Shown here: one piece after another, positions 25,102 to 37,530 of the stretch
How positions within the stretch are numbered: position 1 is the first letter of the stretch
Layout of the letters: every line of letters begins with the position of its first letter
Source: Eucommia ulmoides
Lineage: Eukaryota; Streptophyta; Magnoliopsida; Garryales; Eucommiaceae
Assembly (NCBI GenBank): GCA_016647705.1
Contig: CM028335.1
Coordinates: 22,980,905-23,044,904 of the forward strand
DNA length: 64,000 nucleotides
Reading direction: 5' to 3'
Position numbers and translations under genes: made by a program
The notes under the pieces: generated by a model
Told to the model about the DNA's origin: nothing
Databases searched by the model: none
Seen by the model: only the letters and a program-made list of their open reading frames with translations

Positions 25102-25455
25102 GTAATATTATTTTAATAGTTGAATATCTACGTTATTGAATATGATTGTGTTGTATTTGTAATATAAATTGTTTGTTGGTGATAATATTTAAATGTTAAT
25201 TATTGTTGATTTTATTAATAAAATAGGCGTAAAATGTTATATAAAAGTGGAGATTATATTTGAAATGAATCCTATTGAATTGCATTTTTTATTAGGAAGT
25301 TGTGGTATTATTTTAATAGTCAATTATCCGTGTTATTGGATATTGATTGTGTTGTATTTGTAATATACATTGTTGGTGATGTTAGTTAAATGTTAATTAT
25401 TGTCGATATTTAATAAAAATAAGTGTAGCATGTTGTATAAAAGAGGAGATTATAT
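25102..25455 (+). repeat. Tandem duplication of a Helitron-proximal segment
   Basis: Two copies of about 155 bp (25102-25258 and 25302-25455) share ATTATTTTAATAGT, GATTGTGTTGTATTTGTAAT and TATAAAAG.GGAGATTATAT. The copies differ by substitutions and small indels. They lie immediately upstream of the Helitron 3' hairpin. Confidence 0.75.
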
Positions 25456-25486
25456 CAATTTTTTTAGGTCTAATTTCTTTTTTTAT

Positions 25487-25518
25487 GCCCGTGCCTTTAG
25501 GCACGGGTTATACCCTAG
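25487..25518 (+). mobile_element. Helitron 3' terminus
   Basis: A perfect 8-bp stem (CCCGTGCC, loop TTTA, GGCACGGG; 25488-25507) is followed 7 bp later by CCCTAG and a T. This is the Helitron 3' signature: a short GC-rich hairpin about 10 bp before CTRR, with a T target base after it. I did not find a matching 5' TC terminus or a Rep/helicase gene, so the element is non-autonomous and its left end is open. Confidence 0.75.
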
Positions 25519-25519
25519 T

Positions 25520-26329
25520 ATATATATATAAGACAATGAGAAAAAAATAAAAAATTATACTTCATATTTTTTTTTAATATGATAATTTAAAAAAGAAAAT
25601 ATATAAAAGGGCGAATTGCACTTTAGACCTTCTAAGTATTGACACATTTTTATATGGTCCAATAACTTTGTTACGTTTCAATCTAAACCCTCTAGGCATG
25701 AAAGGAGGAAGAGTTGAGGAGGTCGTTGTGACGACAGAGTTAGAATATTGCGAGGAGAGAGAGAGAGAAGCTCAAGGACGATTGTGGCAGGGCAAGGTAT
25801 GAACCTCAGGACGTCCATCAAGAAGGTGAATGACCAAGAAAAAAAAATGAATAAAAAAAATTAAAAATATAAAAGTATAATTTTGCTCTTAATTCCGTCC
25901 AATTTAAACAGAAAATTTAATAGAATGATCTTTCAAAAACACTTTCATATTTAAAGAATTTAAGTTGAAATGCAACAAAATTATTAAACCGCCGCCTACC
26001 ACCGCGCCGGCCGCCACCGACCACCTCCGTCCGCCGACCGCCATTGCCACCACCGACAACCGCCAGCTGTCGGCCACCGTCACTGACCACCACCACCCAC
26101 CGCAACCAACCCTTACAGTGGTGATAGTGGTTATCCAAATAAAAAAATTATAAAATTATATGATCAATTTTTTTCGTCTAAAATAGTTATCTAAATAAGA
26201 GATTTGTAAATGATAAAATTTTAAAAGAGAGAATTGGTGGAAGATCCTCTATTTAAATTCTAATTGGTCAAGAGTTCTACATGCGGTAAAAAATTTTGAT
26301 TTAGTCCCATCTGTTTTAAATAAACGAAA
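25520..26329. other. Intergenic stretch with a GC-rich island
   Basis: The flanks are AT-rich and carry GAGAGAGA. A 130-bp GC-rich island of CCGCC/CCACC units (25987-26105) stands out. It resembles the core of the Tourist-like MITE at 28770-28950. The Pro/Thr and Gly/Arg frames across it are products of composition and are not genes. Confidence 0.45.
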
Positions 26330-26745
26330 ACCTTACTCACGTGATAGTCACGCGATAGTTACATGTAACTATTTTCTGTATAATATTACTGTATTTAGTT
26401 ACAGGTAACTAATTTTATTTTATTTTAATTTTATTTTTCAGTTACATATTTCAATAATATGTAACTTTTTAGTTACATGTCTCTAATACGTAACTAAAAA
26501 ATTTAATATTTTTCAGTTACATGTTTCAATAATATATTACTTTTTAGTTACATCAGAGATATGTAACTAAAAAGTTTGATATTTTTTCTCAGTAACATCA
26601 CAAAATATTATATATATATGTGTAATTGTAACATGTAACTAATATTATATAAGCACATGTAATTAAAAATGCCCAAATATGAGTGAAAAGTAACAATTAT
26701 GAAATTGTAACTAACATTAGTTACATGTAACAAAATTCATTATAA
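26330..26745. repeat. GTTACATGTAAC palindrome-rich stretch
   Basis: GTTACATGTAAC and variants (GTTACAGGTAAC, GTTACATATTT..TATGTAAC) occur more than ten times in 400 bp. A 74-bp unit is tandemly duplicated (about 26439-26513 and 26514-26587). It lies about 350 bp upstream of the FAD oxidoreductase gene. No coding frame is present. Confidence 0.75.
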
Positions 26746-27084
26746 AAATTAAATGTACTTACTAAAAATTTTCCTACAATCCTTGTAATATCGCTACGAT
26801 TCCTGCGATGCAAGACTAAAACATAAGTAAAATCTAATTTAAATGAGTAAAATCTAAAATTTTAAAATCTCTTTGAATCCTTTATTCTTACGCAGCGTAA
26901 CAGAAATTTTGATTTAACTGTGGGAACGAAAATTTGAAAGAGGAACAACGAAAGTGCATTGTTCCCAAAAATTAAGAGAGCAAATTCTGAAGTAGCAAGA
27001 TCAATAAAAGGTCTACAAAATTTGATTTTTAGAAGCACGATGATACTCCACTAATGAACATAGCGGAAGAGTACGGCGCGTAGT

Positions 27085-30000
27085 ATGCCGCCGCCGCCGG
27101 CCACCCCCACTCTAAGCCGAAACCCTAACCTGAACCACTTTTTGCTTCCTTGGAAAATACAGTCTCCGGCGATTCCTGGCAATTTCTGTCGCCTGAATAT
27201 CAGAAAACACATTTCATCAGTGGCCTTATTTTCTTCTTTATCTGTTCGCTCTTCCTCTTCGCTCTCTCCGCGACGACCCATCAGGTTCATCTTTTGCTCT
27301 CCTATTAATTTATGAGCTCCGAAACGGGAAAACATGCACTAGCGCACAATCTGCACCTCCAATTCTCACCATTGTCATCCATGTCCACATTCAGGTACGC
27401 CGTGCTTGGAGCTGGCTTTGCTGGGCTGTCTGTTGTTTGTCATTTGTTGCAAGTAATCTCTCTGTCTCTCTTAAAATCTACAAATGGTGTTTGCATATTT
27501 ATTTTCGAAAGATTCTGATGTTGCTGGTAAATCGGCGATACTCCTGACTTTCAACTTATCTAACATCAACAAAACTTAGTTAAAATACTTGGGATATGGG
27601 TGTGATGTTGGCCAAATATCTTCCGTGAAAATAAGTTAAGAATTGAATGGTCTTAGTATCGTTACTAGCATACATATAAAATAAAATTCATTCCTAATTC
27701 CCCTTGATTTGGGGAGAATGAATCAAACCGTATCTGATTATATCAATGGACCAGCTCAAATATTACACCTTTATGGGCCGTAGTTTCTTTGTCCGAATTA
27801 ATAATTCCTTATTCACCACACTTAGATATGGGTTATTCCCATTTTAGGCGCATTCGGCACTGACCCACTAAACCTTAATGCACGGGTTTTTACTGTGCTT
27901 TTTGCCCTCATCAGATTCTAAGATCAAATGTAAATCTCAGAGGTGGTTGTGATTTCAGATGGGTGTTTATGCATAATGCACTTCTGTATGTGTCCATAGC
28001 TAAGATATATGGTTGTATAGAAGTATATGGTAAACTTTATGGTAATTTAATAGTTCGATTATATTGAATAATGTAATGTTAGTTTTTAATTAAATTATTA
28101 ATTTTGTTTATGTATGTTGGGAATTAAATCCCGAAGAACTTAATTTTTGCAGCATAGTCCTAAAGATTTAGATCTGTGCATTGACATTTATGATGAAGGA
28201 GGAATTGGTGGAGGTGCCTCTGGAGTATCAGGAGGACTTCTTCATCCTTATTCCCCTAAAGGTTCTCCTTTTTTTATCCTATCTTTCTCACCCATTTGAT
28301 GTTCAAGTGATTTGTTGTGCTTAACAAGTTTACTTCCGAACTCTGGCAGTTAAGCTTCTTTGGCGGGGTGCAGAGTGCTGGAAAGAGAGTTTAAAGCTGT
28401 TGAGCATTGCTGAGGCGGCAGTGAGTTCCGGCGAGTCAAATTTGAACGATCCACAACTTGCTCATTCCAATGATCACATAGTGCGCCGAAGGTTAGTTTT
28501 CTTTTCCTCGTGTATAATTCTTAATGAGAATGACACCGGGGAATCTAGATTAGAGTTGCTTAGGCCCCGTTTGGTAACCATTTCCATCCCATTCCATTCC
28601 CAGATTTTTGGGAATTCTGTTTGGGAATAGCGTTTGGTAATTTTTGTTTCCGTTTCCATTTCATTCCCATTTGAGAATTGTGCCCACTTTTTTCTTAAGA
28701 AATGAGAAACAAAAAAAAGTTGTTTCTCATTATTCCCATTCCATTCCCAAAACCCATGGTCACTATTCACCTACCGGCCGACCGCCGTCCGCCGCCGCCG
28801 CCGACCGTCCGGCCGCAAATTTTCTGGCCACTTCCGGCAGTCGCCGGCGACGGCGCCATTGTCTTCCGGCCGGCGTCGCCAGCGCCACCGCCGTCCGGTC
28901 ATCGCCGGCGGGGGGCACCGCCGGCGACCGGCGACGGCGCCACCGCCGTCAGGCCAAAACAGAAAAGAAAAAAAAAAAAAAAAGATTTTAGGATAAAATC
29001 GTTACCAAACACAATTCCCTTCCCAAAACAAAAAAAAAATTATCATTACCAAACGCGATTCTACTCCCAAAAAGAAAACAAAATTCTCATCTCATTCCCA
29101 TCCCACTGCTGGAATGGAAACAGAAACGGTTACCAAACACCACCTTAGTTTATCTTCCAATAAGATTTATAGGTTTCATAGAAGAATTAGGGTTTCGGAA
29201 GTTAGAATAACACTAAGGAAGATAAAAATTGGAAAAGCAGTAGGACCAAATGAAATCTCTATAGAGGTGTGGAAAAGTTTGGGAGGTATTGGGATAGAGT
29301 GGTTAGCTAGACTTTTCAATGATATTTTGAGAACTAAAAGAATGTCTGACAACTGGAAGAGTATCTTAGTGCTCATCTATAAAAATAAAGGAAATGTTTA
29401 AAGTTGCACAAACTATCGAGGTATAAAACTTATGAGTCATATTATGAAACTTTGGGAGAGAGTGATAGAATATAGAATAAAATATGAAACGAGCGTAGAA
29501 GAGAATCAATTTGGATTTATTCATAGCCGATCAACCACTGAAGCTATCTATTTACTCAGGAGATTAATGGAAAAATATAGAGAAAAGAAGAAAGATTTAC
29601 ATATGATATTTGTGGGCTTGGAAAATACTTATAATCGAGTACTTAGAGAAGTTTTGTGGTAGGTGCTAAAAAAGAAACAGGTATTCAATGTGTACATCGA
29701 AAAAATTAAGGATATATTTGAAGGTATAGTCACTAGTATTCGAATATGAGGAGACGATATTTATGCATTTCCTATTAATATTGGCTTACATCAAGGATCG
29801 TCTTTACCTATTCGTTATAGTGATGGATGAGCTCACGAAACATATTCAAGATGGAGTACCTTGAAGTATATTGTTTGCGGATGATATAGTATTAGTTGAC
29901 GAAAGTAGAATAAATCTTAATACTAAGTTAGAAAGATGGAAAGAAGGTTTAGAGTCTAAAGGTTTGAAGGTTAGCAGAAGTAAGACGGAATATATGCATT

Positions 30001-33000
30001 GCAATTTTAGTAATGCCTGGAGAGACGGTGGTGCGATCAAAATTGGAGAGAAGGAAGTGCGAAAGGTTGATCATTTTAGATATTTAGGTTCAATGGTTCA
30101 GAATAATAGCGAAATCGAGGAGAATATTAAGCATAAAGTCAAGGCAAGTTTGTTAAAGTGGAGAAGTGTAATTGGGGTGATTTGTGATCGTAGGATCCCG
30201 TAGAAATTTAAAGGAAAATTCTACAAAACTGTTATAAGACCAGCGCTTCTGTATGGTTCAGAATGTTGGGGCGGTAAAAACGAGTCATGTTCAGAAAATT
30301 GGGATGACATAAATAAGGATGTTGCGGTGGATGAGTGGGAAGACGAGAATGAATAAAATTAAGAATGTAACTATTAGAGAGAATTTAGGAATAACACCCA
30401 TCAAAGAGAAAATTAGAAAAAATTATTTACGATGATTTGGGCATGTGCATAGAAGACCCATAGAAGTACCAGTGAGAAAATGTGATTTAATTCAAGTGTC
30501 GAAGGTTACTAGAAGGAGAGGTAGATCTAAGAAAACGTTAGACGAGACTATTAGAAATGATTTGATGACATTAAACCTGATGGAGGGGATGACCTTTGAT
30601 TGATCACTATGGCGTAAATGGATTCATGTAACCGACCCTACATAAGTGGGATAAAAACTTAGTTGTTGTTGTTTAGTTCTTAAGTTAATATCATCTAATT
30701 GGTAAATTAAAAAGTTAATATCAACTAGGACTGAAAAATATGTTGAAAAGGACTAAAAAATAAATTGCTTTAAAATAGGACAAAAAAGTGAAAAACATTT
30801 GATAGAGGACTTTATATAAGATTCCCTTCTTAATATTATCCCTTTATAGGTTTTATGACTTTGTTGTGATTTCTAGTTCATCTATAGATTCTATATTATA
30901 TATAAAGCGAGGGCAAGGAGTGGTAGTTATTTTTTTGTATCAAGATGTGAAATTATACCCTCAACAATCAACGTGTATATTCAAAGTAAATCTTTAATTT
31001 ATTTTGTTGTTTCTGGAAGTTGCACACAAATTGAGTATGTCCAAGTCTCTAGCTGTCAAAAAAGGTGTGCCTAGGCTTCAAGCTCACCAAGACTCAATTC
31101 TTGTGGCTCACTTAGCCTCAGGTGCGGCACATTCATTAAGGCACACAACTAGGGAGCTGAGGTGCAACCGTGTAAGGCTCAATAAAGGCCCAACCGGTTG
31201 AGCTTGTCCTAGAAAGTTCGTCCACTCTTGTTACACCACTTAATGAGTCGACTTGAAGTGTTATATAGTAAGGTGGGTATGTTGGAACGTACATTGGATC
31301 ATACTTAAAGCATACGAAGTTGGTGGAAGTAGAGTCCTTAAGTTTTATCATGCATCTCTCAATTACAGAAAACAATTTGAAACTCACATTTTTCAATTAG
31401 AAAGGTCTAACATGAATATATAGATTTTGATCACTTAGTTATTTTTTTTATTTTTATTTTCTGGACTTCTTTTCTGAAAGTGCAAGTATTTTACTTGAAG
31501 TTGGTCAATCTTTTTGTATGGTTTGCTACATGTATCTGTTTATATGGCTCTATTATAGTAATTCATGTTATATAATAAAATTTAGAATAATAAATCATTT
31601 TTTATATATATATTTTGGGTAAATTGCCTCCTCCCTCTACTTTACCTAATTATCATTTTACCCTGCTCATTCCCTCCATTTAAAAAAGTTACACTTTTCC
31701 TCCATTTCAAAAAGTTACATTTTTCCTATTTCTACTTTTGAACAAAGTGAGAAACTAATTTTTTTTCATTTAAATTAATGGAATATGCTTAAAATGGATG
31801 AAATTAAATTTTTCATCCAATTTTTGGATAAAATAGATGAAATTGTACCTTTATTTTAATTTTGATTTAATTTTTTATTATAAATATTTTTAAAAAATGA
31901 AATTAAAATAAAGGGAAAATTTTTCCTATTTCATCTAAAAGGTAGATCGAAAATTTAAGTCCATCCATTTTTAAGTATATTTCATTAATTTAAACGGAAT
32001 AAGTAGCTTATCAATTTGTTTAAAAGTAGTAAATAAAGTGTAGTTTTTTTAAGTGGAGGTAAAGTGATACAACAACAATAACAACTAAATCTTTGTCCCA
32101 CTTAAGTTGGGTCTGCGACATGAATCCGTTTATACCATAATGAACGATCAAGGGTCATCCCCTTAGTCAGATTCAATGTCATCAAATCGATTCTAATAGT
32201 CTCGTCTCAAATCTTGTTAGGCCTACCTCTTCTTTTAGTAGTCCCCCGCAGTCCCGCACTTAAACTAAATCGCATTTTTTCACTGGTATTTTTATAAGTC
32301 TTTTATGCACATGTCCAAACCACCATAAAGTGATAAATCCATTTGGTTTTTTTATTACTTTTTCTTTTGTGTGTGTAATATGCCCCCAACTTCTGTCGGG
32401 TGCGTTGTTCATGTCGCCTAAGCTTGTCTACCTAGGCTCCTGTTAGACCTTTGTGCCTTGATGTACCTTGAGTGTCTTATTGTATCAAACAATTTCATAT
32501 ATATGTGGATCCAAATTCTGAGTTGTTCTCCTTCTCCATGTTGAAAAACATATCACTGCGAAATAAAAAGGCACTTGTTGTTTATGGTCAATCAAAGCAG
32601 TATTTTCTTTTGTATTGGCATCAATCACTGTATACGGGTTTATTCTTAATAACATAATTTATCCACATCAGAGGTATACTGAGACCAGCAGTCAGCTTGA
32701 AGAATAAGGATGTATTAATGGATGTAAGTTCTTTTAATAGAACATTTTTGCGAGGGCCAAGTCCTGTGATATGATAGTAATACGCTTTACTTGTTTTTTA
32801 ATTGGTAGAATGCTCAGAACTGTCTTCCCTGCTGCAAAATTGAATCCATCGATAAGAATGCTGCCGAAAGTCTTGTGCCCAATCTGTGTGTACCTCTCAA
32901 CTTAGCCTTTTACATGCCTGAAGCTGTGAATGTTCGTCCCCAACTCTATCTCCAGGTCTGAAAAAAAATTGCTCAACAGTTTTTGGATTGACAATCTTTT

Positions 33001-35341
33001 TTCTTTGTTTTTTCCAGTCCAATATTTTTTTTTCTTTTTATTTCTGACATTTTTATTTTTAATTTTTTAATTTTTTTTTTTAATTTTTTTTTATTTTTTA
33101 TCATAGGCACTCTATGTAGCTTGTGAGAATCTGGTGAAAAACGTTTCCGCATCCGGTTCTGGAAAAAAGGAGTTAAATTTGCACAAGAAATCTGTTAACA
33201 ATCTCGTTGAACTGGAAGGTGAAACCCATTCTTATTCTCTCAGTTTCTTTTAGTCACACACACACACACAGAGGCAGAGAAAAGTGTAATAGACCACAAA
33301 TACCTCTACATGTGTTGTTTTATCTAATCCCAAAACCCATATCCATTCATAGATAGTGTTTCTTTTTAAGCATGACTGTGTTTTCCTGTTTGTTGGGATA
33401 AACCCACATCAGAGTGGAAGGGGCTAGAGGCCCAATAGCCACAAAGGGAGAGACTGATCGACGGTTAACGGACCAAAGGCCTGATGTGTGAGGGAGAGAT
33501 TGTTGGTTTTATCCCACCTCGGATATGGAAAGGGTTGGTAATCAGGTTATAAGTGTGAGGGAAACCTCACCTCAAGAGCTAGCTTTTGGGGTTAAGAGAG
33601 GTCCAAGACCAACCTAACACTGTCTCAGTCATTCATCCTGTATTCATACATCCTTGATTGTTTTGCTTTGTGAATATGCTGGTAGATTACAGTATTCAAT
33701 TTCTAAGTTTTTTTTTTTTTGTTCATTTTTATTTTTCCTTAATGATTTCATTTTTTCCCTGATTGTTCAAAGGCCAGCTTATATGTAAAGAACATTTTGT
33801 TAAACTGTGAAAAATAAGAGAAAAAACAACCTGGAGGGAGAAGAATTTAAAGTTGCTGTAATTTTAATGGTAATTTGCTTGTTAAAGGCATTTTTTTTAT
33901 ACAGGTGAGTATGATGCGGTAGTTATTTGTCTTGGAGCAAGAGCTGCTTTTCTGCCGGACCTGTGTGGGAGACTTCCTTTGAGGACATGCAGAGGGGTCA
34001 TTGCTCACCTGCAGCTGCCTGAAAATATTGGGTAAATGCTGTTTCACTTCTGTGCTGGGGATCATATTATATGGTCTTCTATCTTTGGTCTTTAAACTTT
34101 TTATCCTGTTTTGAAGAAATTTATTTTTAAGTTTTATCAATCTTTTAGTTTACTTTAACTATGATATTGAATACAAATTCAACATCTGGTTAATATCAAC
34201 TGGATGGATTCAATCTAAATAAAACGAGAAAAGAAAAAGGTTACAGGTGAATTATTTCAAAGACAATCTAATAATTTTCCCTTCTATATATATGATCTCA
34301 CTTAGACTAGTTTTAGACCTGTCGATGAGTCTTGGCAATGTATGGGGTTAATCTTATTATACAATACATTCCTTGTATTTTCTACCATTCATTTGGTAAC
34401 ACATTCCTTTTTCATGTAACTAAGGTCTAAGGGTGTGTTTGATAAAACTGAAATTTAAGTGCTAAAAGCTGGTAAGAACTGATTTTAAGTTCTGAAATTG
34501 AAGTAATGAATTGATTAAGTGCTAAACTGATGAAGTAATTTTCTTTTTTTGTATTTTACAACTTTTAACTTTTTAAAGTTCTTTACAACTTGATCTTAAA
34601 AAATTCTCTAACTTTTTTCTTGGTATTACTATCTCTTTCGAAATTTCATTTAATAATTTTTCTCTATATTTTTCAATGGTTATAGATCAATGATAACTGT
34701 ATTAATGAAAATTGTATAATTTTAAGTGATAACTGATAAGTTTTGTGCACATCATTTATAGTGCGCTTGGTTGAACGGAATGAGAGTGGAATGGAATTGC
34801 AATTCCACTTTTGACTAAAATTGACCTATTGATATTTTTTTCCCTTGGGCTTAACCTTAATATTTGCTAACTTGTGTATTTCAGAGAATACTATCCAGAA
34901 AATGGCCCTTCAATCTTGTCCGACGCATGGCTTTCAATTCAAGATCACCGCAACCTACAAGTGGGCTCAACATGGGAATGGAACTCAAAGAACTATTCGC
35001 CAAGCGTCTCCGAAGAGGAAGCTTCAAAAGCATTGGAAGAACTGATTCCAAAGGCTTCTACCGTCTATTCAAACATAAAGGACTGGACATTCAGAGGAGC
35101 TAAGGCAGGCTTAAGGGCAATGCCGCCACTCACGCCTCATGGGTCGCTCCCTCTATTGGGTTGTGTGGATGATTTTGTAAGCAAAAAGGGGGATTGTAAA
35201 TACTGGTTATTGACAGGGTTGGGTTCAAGGGGGCTGTTGTACCATGGTTGGCTTGGGAAACTGATGGCTCAGGCTGTTCTTTCCTGTAATGAAGATTTAA
35301 TCCCTTCTGAACTCATCTCTTGGAGAAACAAGATGAAATAA
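27085..35341 (+). CDS. FAD-dependent oxidoreductase, DAO/MnmC-like fold
   Basis: The exons join in phase: 27085-27284, 27395-27452, 28153-28261, 28350-28491, 32672-32723, 32809-32955, 33107-33218, 33905-34031 and 34885-35341, giving 467 residues. If the first small intron is not spliced, the ATG at 27312 gives 428 residues, also in phase. The N-terminal 65 residues are rich in Ser and Arg with few acidic residues, like an organelle transit peptide. RYAVLGAGFAGLSV (about 67-80) is the GxGxxG dinucleotide-binding turn. GGIGGGASGVSGGLLHP (about 102-118) is the second FAD-site loop of this family, and the C-terminal GLGSRGLLYHGW is typical of DAO/MnmC FAD domains. All introns are GT-AG. The enzyme should oxidise an amine or amino-acid-like substrate with FAD; which one cannot be told. 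The 4.2-kb fourth intron of this model holds transposons, yet the coding sequence has no lesion. A partial copy of its 3' end is at 46016-46130. Confidence 0.88.
28563..29144. mobile_element. Tourist-like MITE (PIF/Harbinger type) in an intron of the FAD gene
   Basis: The terminal inverted repeats are GGCCCCGTTTGGTAACC at the left and GGTTACCAAACACCACC at the right (14 of 17 pair). The flanks carry TTA on both sides (28560-28562 and 29145-29147), the 3-bp duplication of PIF/Harbinger elements. Subterminal CATTCCCATTCC repeats face each other, and the core (about 28770-28960) is strongly GC-rich (CCGCCG). No transposase is present. Confidence 0.8.
29165..30675 (+). mobile_element. RTE-type LINE, reverse transcriptase and 3' end, decayed
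   Basis: The coding blocks are in order: KIGKAVGPNEISIEVWK, NYRGIKLMSHIMKLWERVIE, ENQFGF.HSRSTTEAIYLLRR, GLHQGSSL and FADDIVLVDES (the catalytic YADD-type box, about 29877). C-terminal blocks follow, ending near WIHVTDPT (30620-30645). A short TTG-rich tail (30660-30675) follows, as in plant RTE elements. Stops occur at 29399, 29660 and later, and there are frameshifts, so it is inactive. It abuts the MITE in the same intron. Confidence 0.85.
30676..32063. other. Remainder of the large intron of the FAD gene
   Basis: AT-rich intron sequence. At 31020-31200 a GC-richer piece with AGGCTTCAAGCTCACCAAGAC resembles short retroposon sequence but lacks clear A/B boxes. At about 31617-32060 the edges CTACTTTACCTAATTATCA and AAGTGGAGGTAAAGTGATAC face each other like the remains of a MITE. 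Confidence 0.4.
32064..32335 (-). mobile_element. RTE LINE 3' end, minus strand
   Basis: The reverse complement matches the last 270 bp of the RTE copy at 30400-30675. It starts with AACAACAATAACAACTAAAT, then GTCCCACTTAAG, CATGAATCC, ATCAAGGGTCATCCCC and the arginine-rich text near the C-terminus. It is 5'-truncated, as LINE copies usually are. Confidence 0.8.
33413..33640 (+). mobile_element. TRIM/LTR-like repeat in an intron of the FAD gene
   Basis: GGGATAAACCCACATCAGAG, TTTTATCCCACCTCGGAT, ACCTCACCTCAAGAGCTAGC and TTTTGGGGTTAAGAGAGG resemble widespread short plant LTR sequence. It has no coding capacity. I assign the class from resemblance only. Confidence 0.45.
34430..34830. repeat. MITE-like remnant in the last intron of the FAD gene
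   Basis: GTGTGTTTGATAAAACTG at the left and GTGCGCTTGGTTGAACGGAA near 34760 are typical edges of small plant DNA transposons (GTTTGGTT type). The interior is AAGTGCTAAA-rich. I could not define exact ends. Confidence 0.35.
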
Positions 35342-37530
35342 AGTAAGGAAGAAATTGTTGAATTCTCCAATTATAATTACTTGCAATGGCCTAAATTGAC
35401 TGATTATTGCCTTTTACCTCGATAAACTAGAACTGATTTATGTAGTAATCCTGGACAAAGGCTTCGTTATTGTGAAAAATAGGAAATCTTCCACTGAACA
35501 TTTAATATTTAAATGAAATAAATATTTATCTAAATGAAACACAATCTGAACTTTGGAAACAAATTTATTTGCTCCATAAATTAGCTATATAATAAATTGG
35601 AAGAAGTATAGGTTGGAGAATATTTTTTAACGGTCGAAAATCACTTTAAATAAAAAAAACGGTCAAGATTAAAAAACGCCTACTCTACTTTCTGTCTCTC
35701 TCTTAGTCGTCACTATTGTTGCACTCCTTAAAGTACAAAGTGGTTAACGGCAATGATGAGTGACAATCAAAGGTGCTCTGACTACCAATTGATGAAGGAC
35801 GCTATGTAAAAAAAAGAAAGGAAATATAATGGAAATTATGTCTCGTTATCATCCAAGTCTTTCGTTTTTCCAATACAAAAAGCCTCTAACATATTGCATT
35901 TTTATTTGAGTTAAATAAGGTAATAAAGTTGCAAATCCCAGTAATTGAGGGCTAAACTTTTGCCTGAAAAATGGAATTTAAAACTGACCAAAACAATTTT
36001 TTACTCTTATTTTTTGCTATAATAACCTTAACTAAAGGCACTCATGGAAATAATTTTCCTTAACCTTCATTTAACGTTTCTCATAAGATGGGAAACCTAA
36101 AAAACGAGGTATAGAAAATCATCCCTTTACGGCTTTTAGTTTAGGCAAAAAAAAAATCTTTGATTTTTTTCTTTTTTATTTTTTGTATGTAGAAAAAGTA
36201 ATAAAGAATATATATATAACCAAATTAAAAAAAAAAAAATTAACCTAAGGATATGTTTGATAACACAATTTAACATTTAAAAACGAATACTTTAAGTACT
36301 ACATTTCATAAAAAATAAACTAACTTAAAACATTAATTAAAAATATAAAAAAAAAAATTAAGGGATGCATATGCGACTTATTACTTATTAAAATTACACA
36401 AAAGTGTCATTCTTTGAAATATAATTAAGGGGTCATTCTTACAATATGATTAACGGGTAATTGCAATTTACTCATTGTATTTAGACTCATTTTCACTTAC
36501 CCTCTTATACTTTGAAATTAGGCGCTTTAACGGTTCGTTTGGTTGGATGGGTTGGAATGGAAGAATGAATGGAATTAAAAATGTAATTGAATGGATTTAT
36601 CAATAGAATCACTATTCTATTATCTTATTTAGTTGTTACTGTATGTTTAAATAAATGAAGTGGAATAATAATCTTTTACACATAAATTTTAAGATCAAAT
36701 TCATTCTTAAATATATTTAATAATAATTTATTTTAAAAAAATACTATAAATATGAGTAATATCACATGTTAAAAATGTTCAAAGTCTATCAACAATTAAA
36801 ATTATTTTTTTTTTCAATTTTTGTTCACTTTGAGAGCATAAATAGATTTTTTTTCCTCAAATATTTATTTTTGTTTAGGAATAGAAACATATTTTTTGTT
36901 CTAGATTTCCACTTTTATTTCCCCTCTCTCTCTCCCTATATATATAGTTCTCAAGTTTCTATTTTTGATTTGTCTCTATTTCGGGAATAATAACATATTT
37001 TTTGTTCTCAAATTTATGTTTCTATTTCGGGAACATGAACTGATTTTTTCAATTTCAATTTTTTGTTTTATTTGAAATATAAATTTGTGGACAAGAAAAT
37101 ATATTTTTGTGTAGGAAATATAGAAATCTGGAAACAAAAAATATGTTTCTATTCCAAAAAAAATTCAAAACAAAATAATCTATTAGTTCTATTCCCGAAA
37201 CAAAATCAGAATATTAAAAAAAAAAAAAAAAATTTCCAAAATAAAAATACAAAATTGAGAACAAAATATTTTATATCCATAATCTAACGAATAATATTCT
37301 ATATATACTTCTATTCGTTTAAAAAAAATACTATAACTTGGAACAAAAAAATTAACAAAACATTGAGATTTAACGTGGAAATCGCTTACCCCTCATGGAA
37401 AAATATTTACTTCACATGAAATTCAAAAATTTATAACACGAGATTGATCTTCTTCTTTTTTTATCCATTTTTAATAAAGCATATATTTCTTTCCTACATT
37501 TTAATGGGTAAAAAATATTGAAATTCATTT
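35342..37530. other. Downstream flank of the FAD gene, AT-rich
   Basis: The 3' UTR starts here; AATAAA overlaps the stop codon. The rest is AT-rich with a MITE-like edge at 36533 (GTTCGTTTGGTTGGATGG) and a stretch rich in TTTTTGTTC and GAACAAAA (36830-37330). No gene is seen. Confidence 0.5.

Noticed and set aside
25917-26153. Pro/Thr- and Gly/Arg-rich open frames on both strands
   Set aside because: They follow from a GC-rich CCGCC/CCACC composition; both strands are open, and there is no start context, domain or splice partner.
27312-27518. Separate small gene starting MSSETGKHALAHN
   Set aside because: It runs into the first exons of the FAD gene (RYAVLGAGFAG) and is an alternative start of that gene, not a gene of its own.
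28644-29148. Ala/Pro/Arg-rich open frames within the FAD gene intron
   Set aside because: They lie inside the Tourist-like MITE and its GC-rich core.
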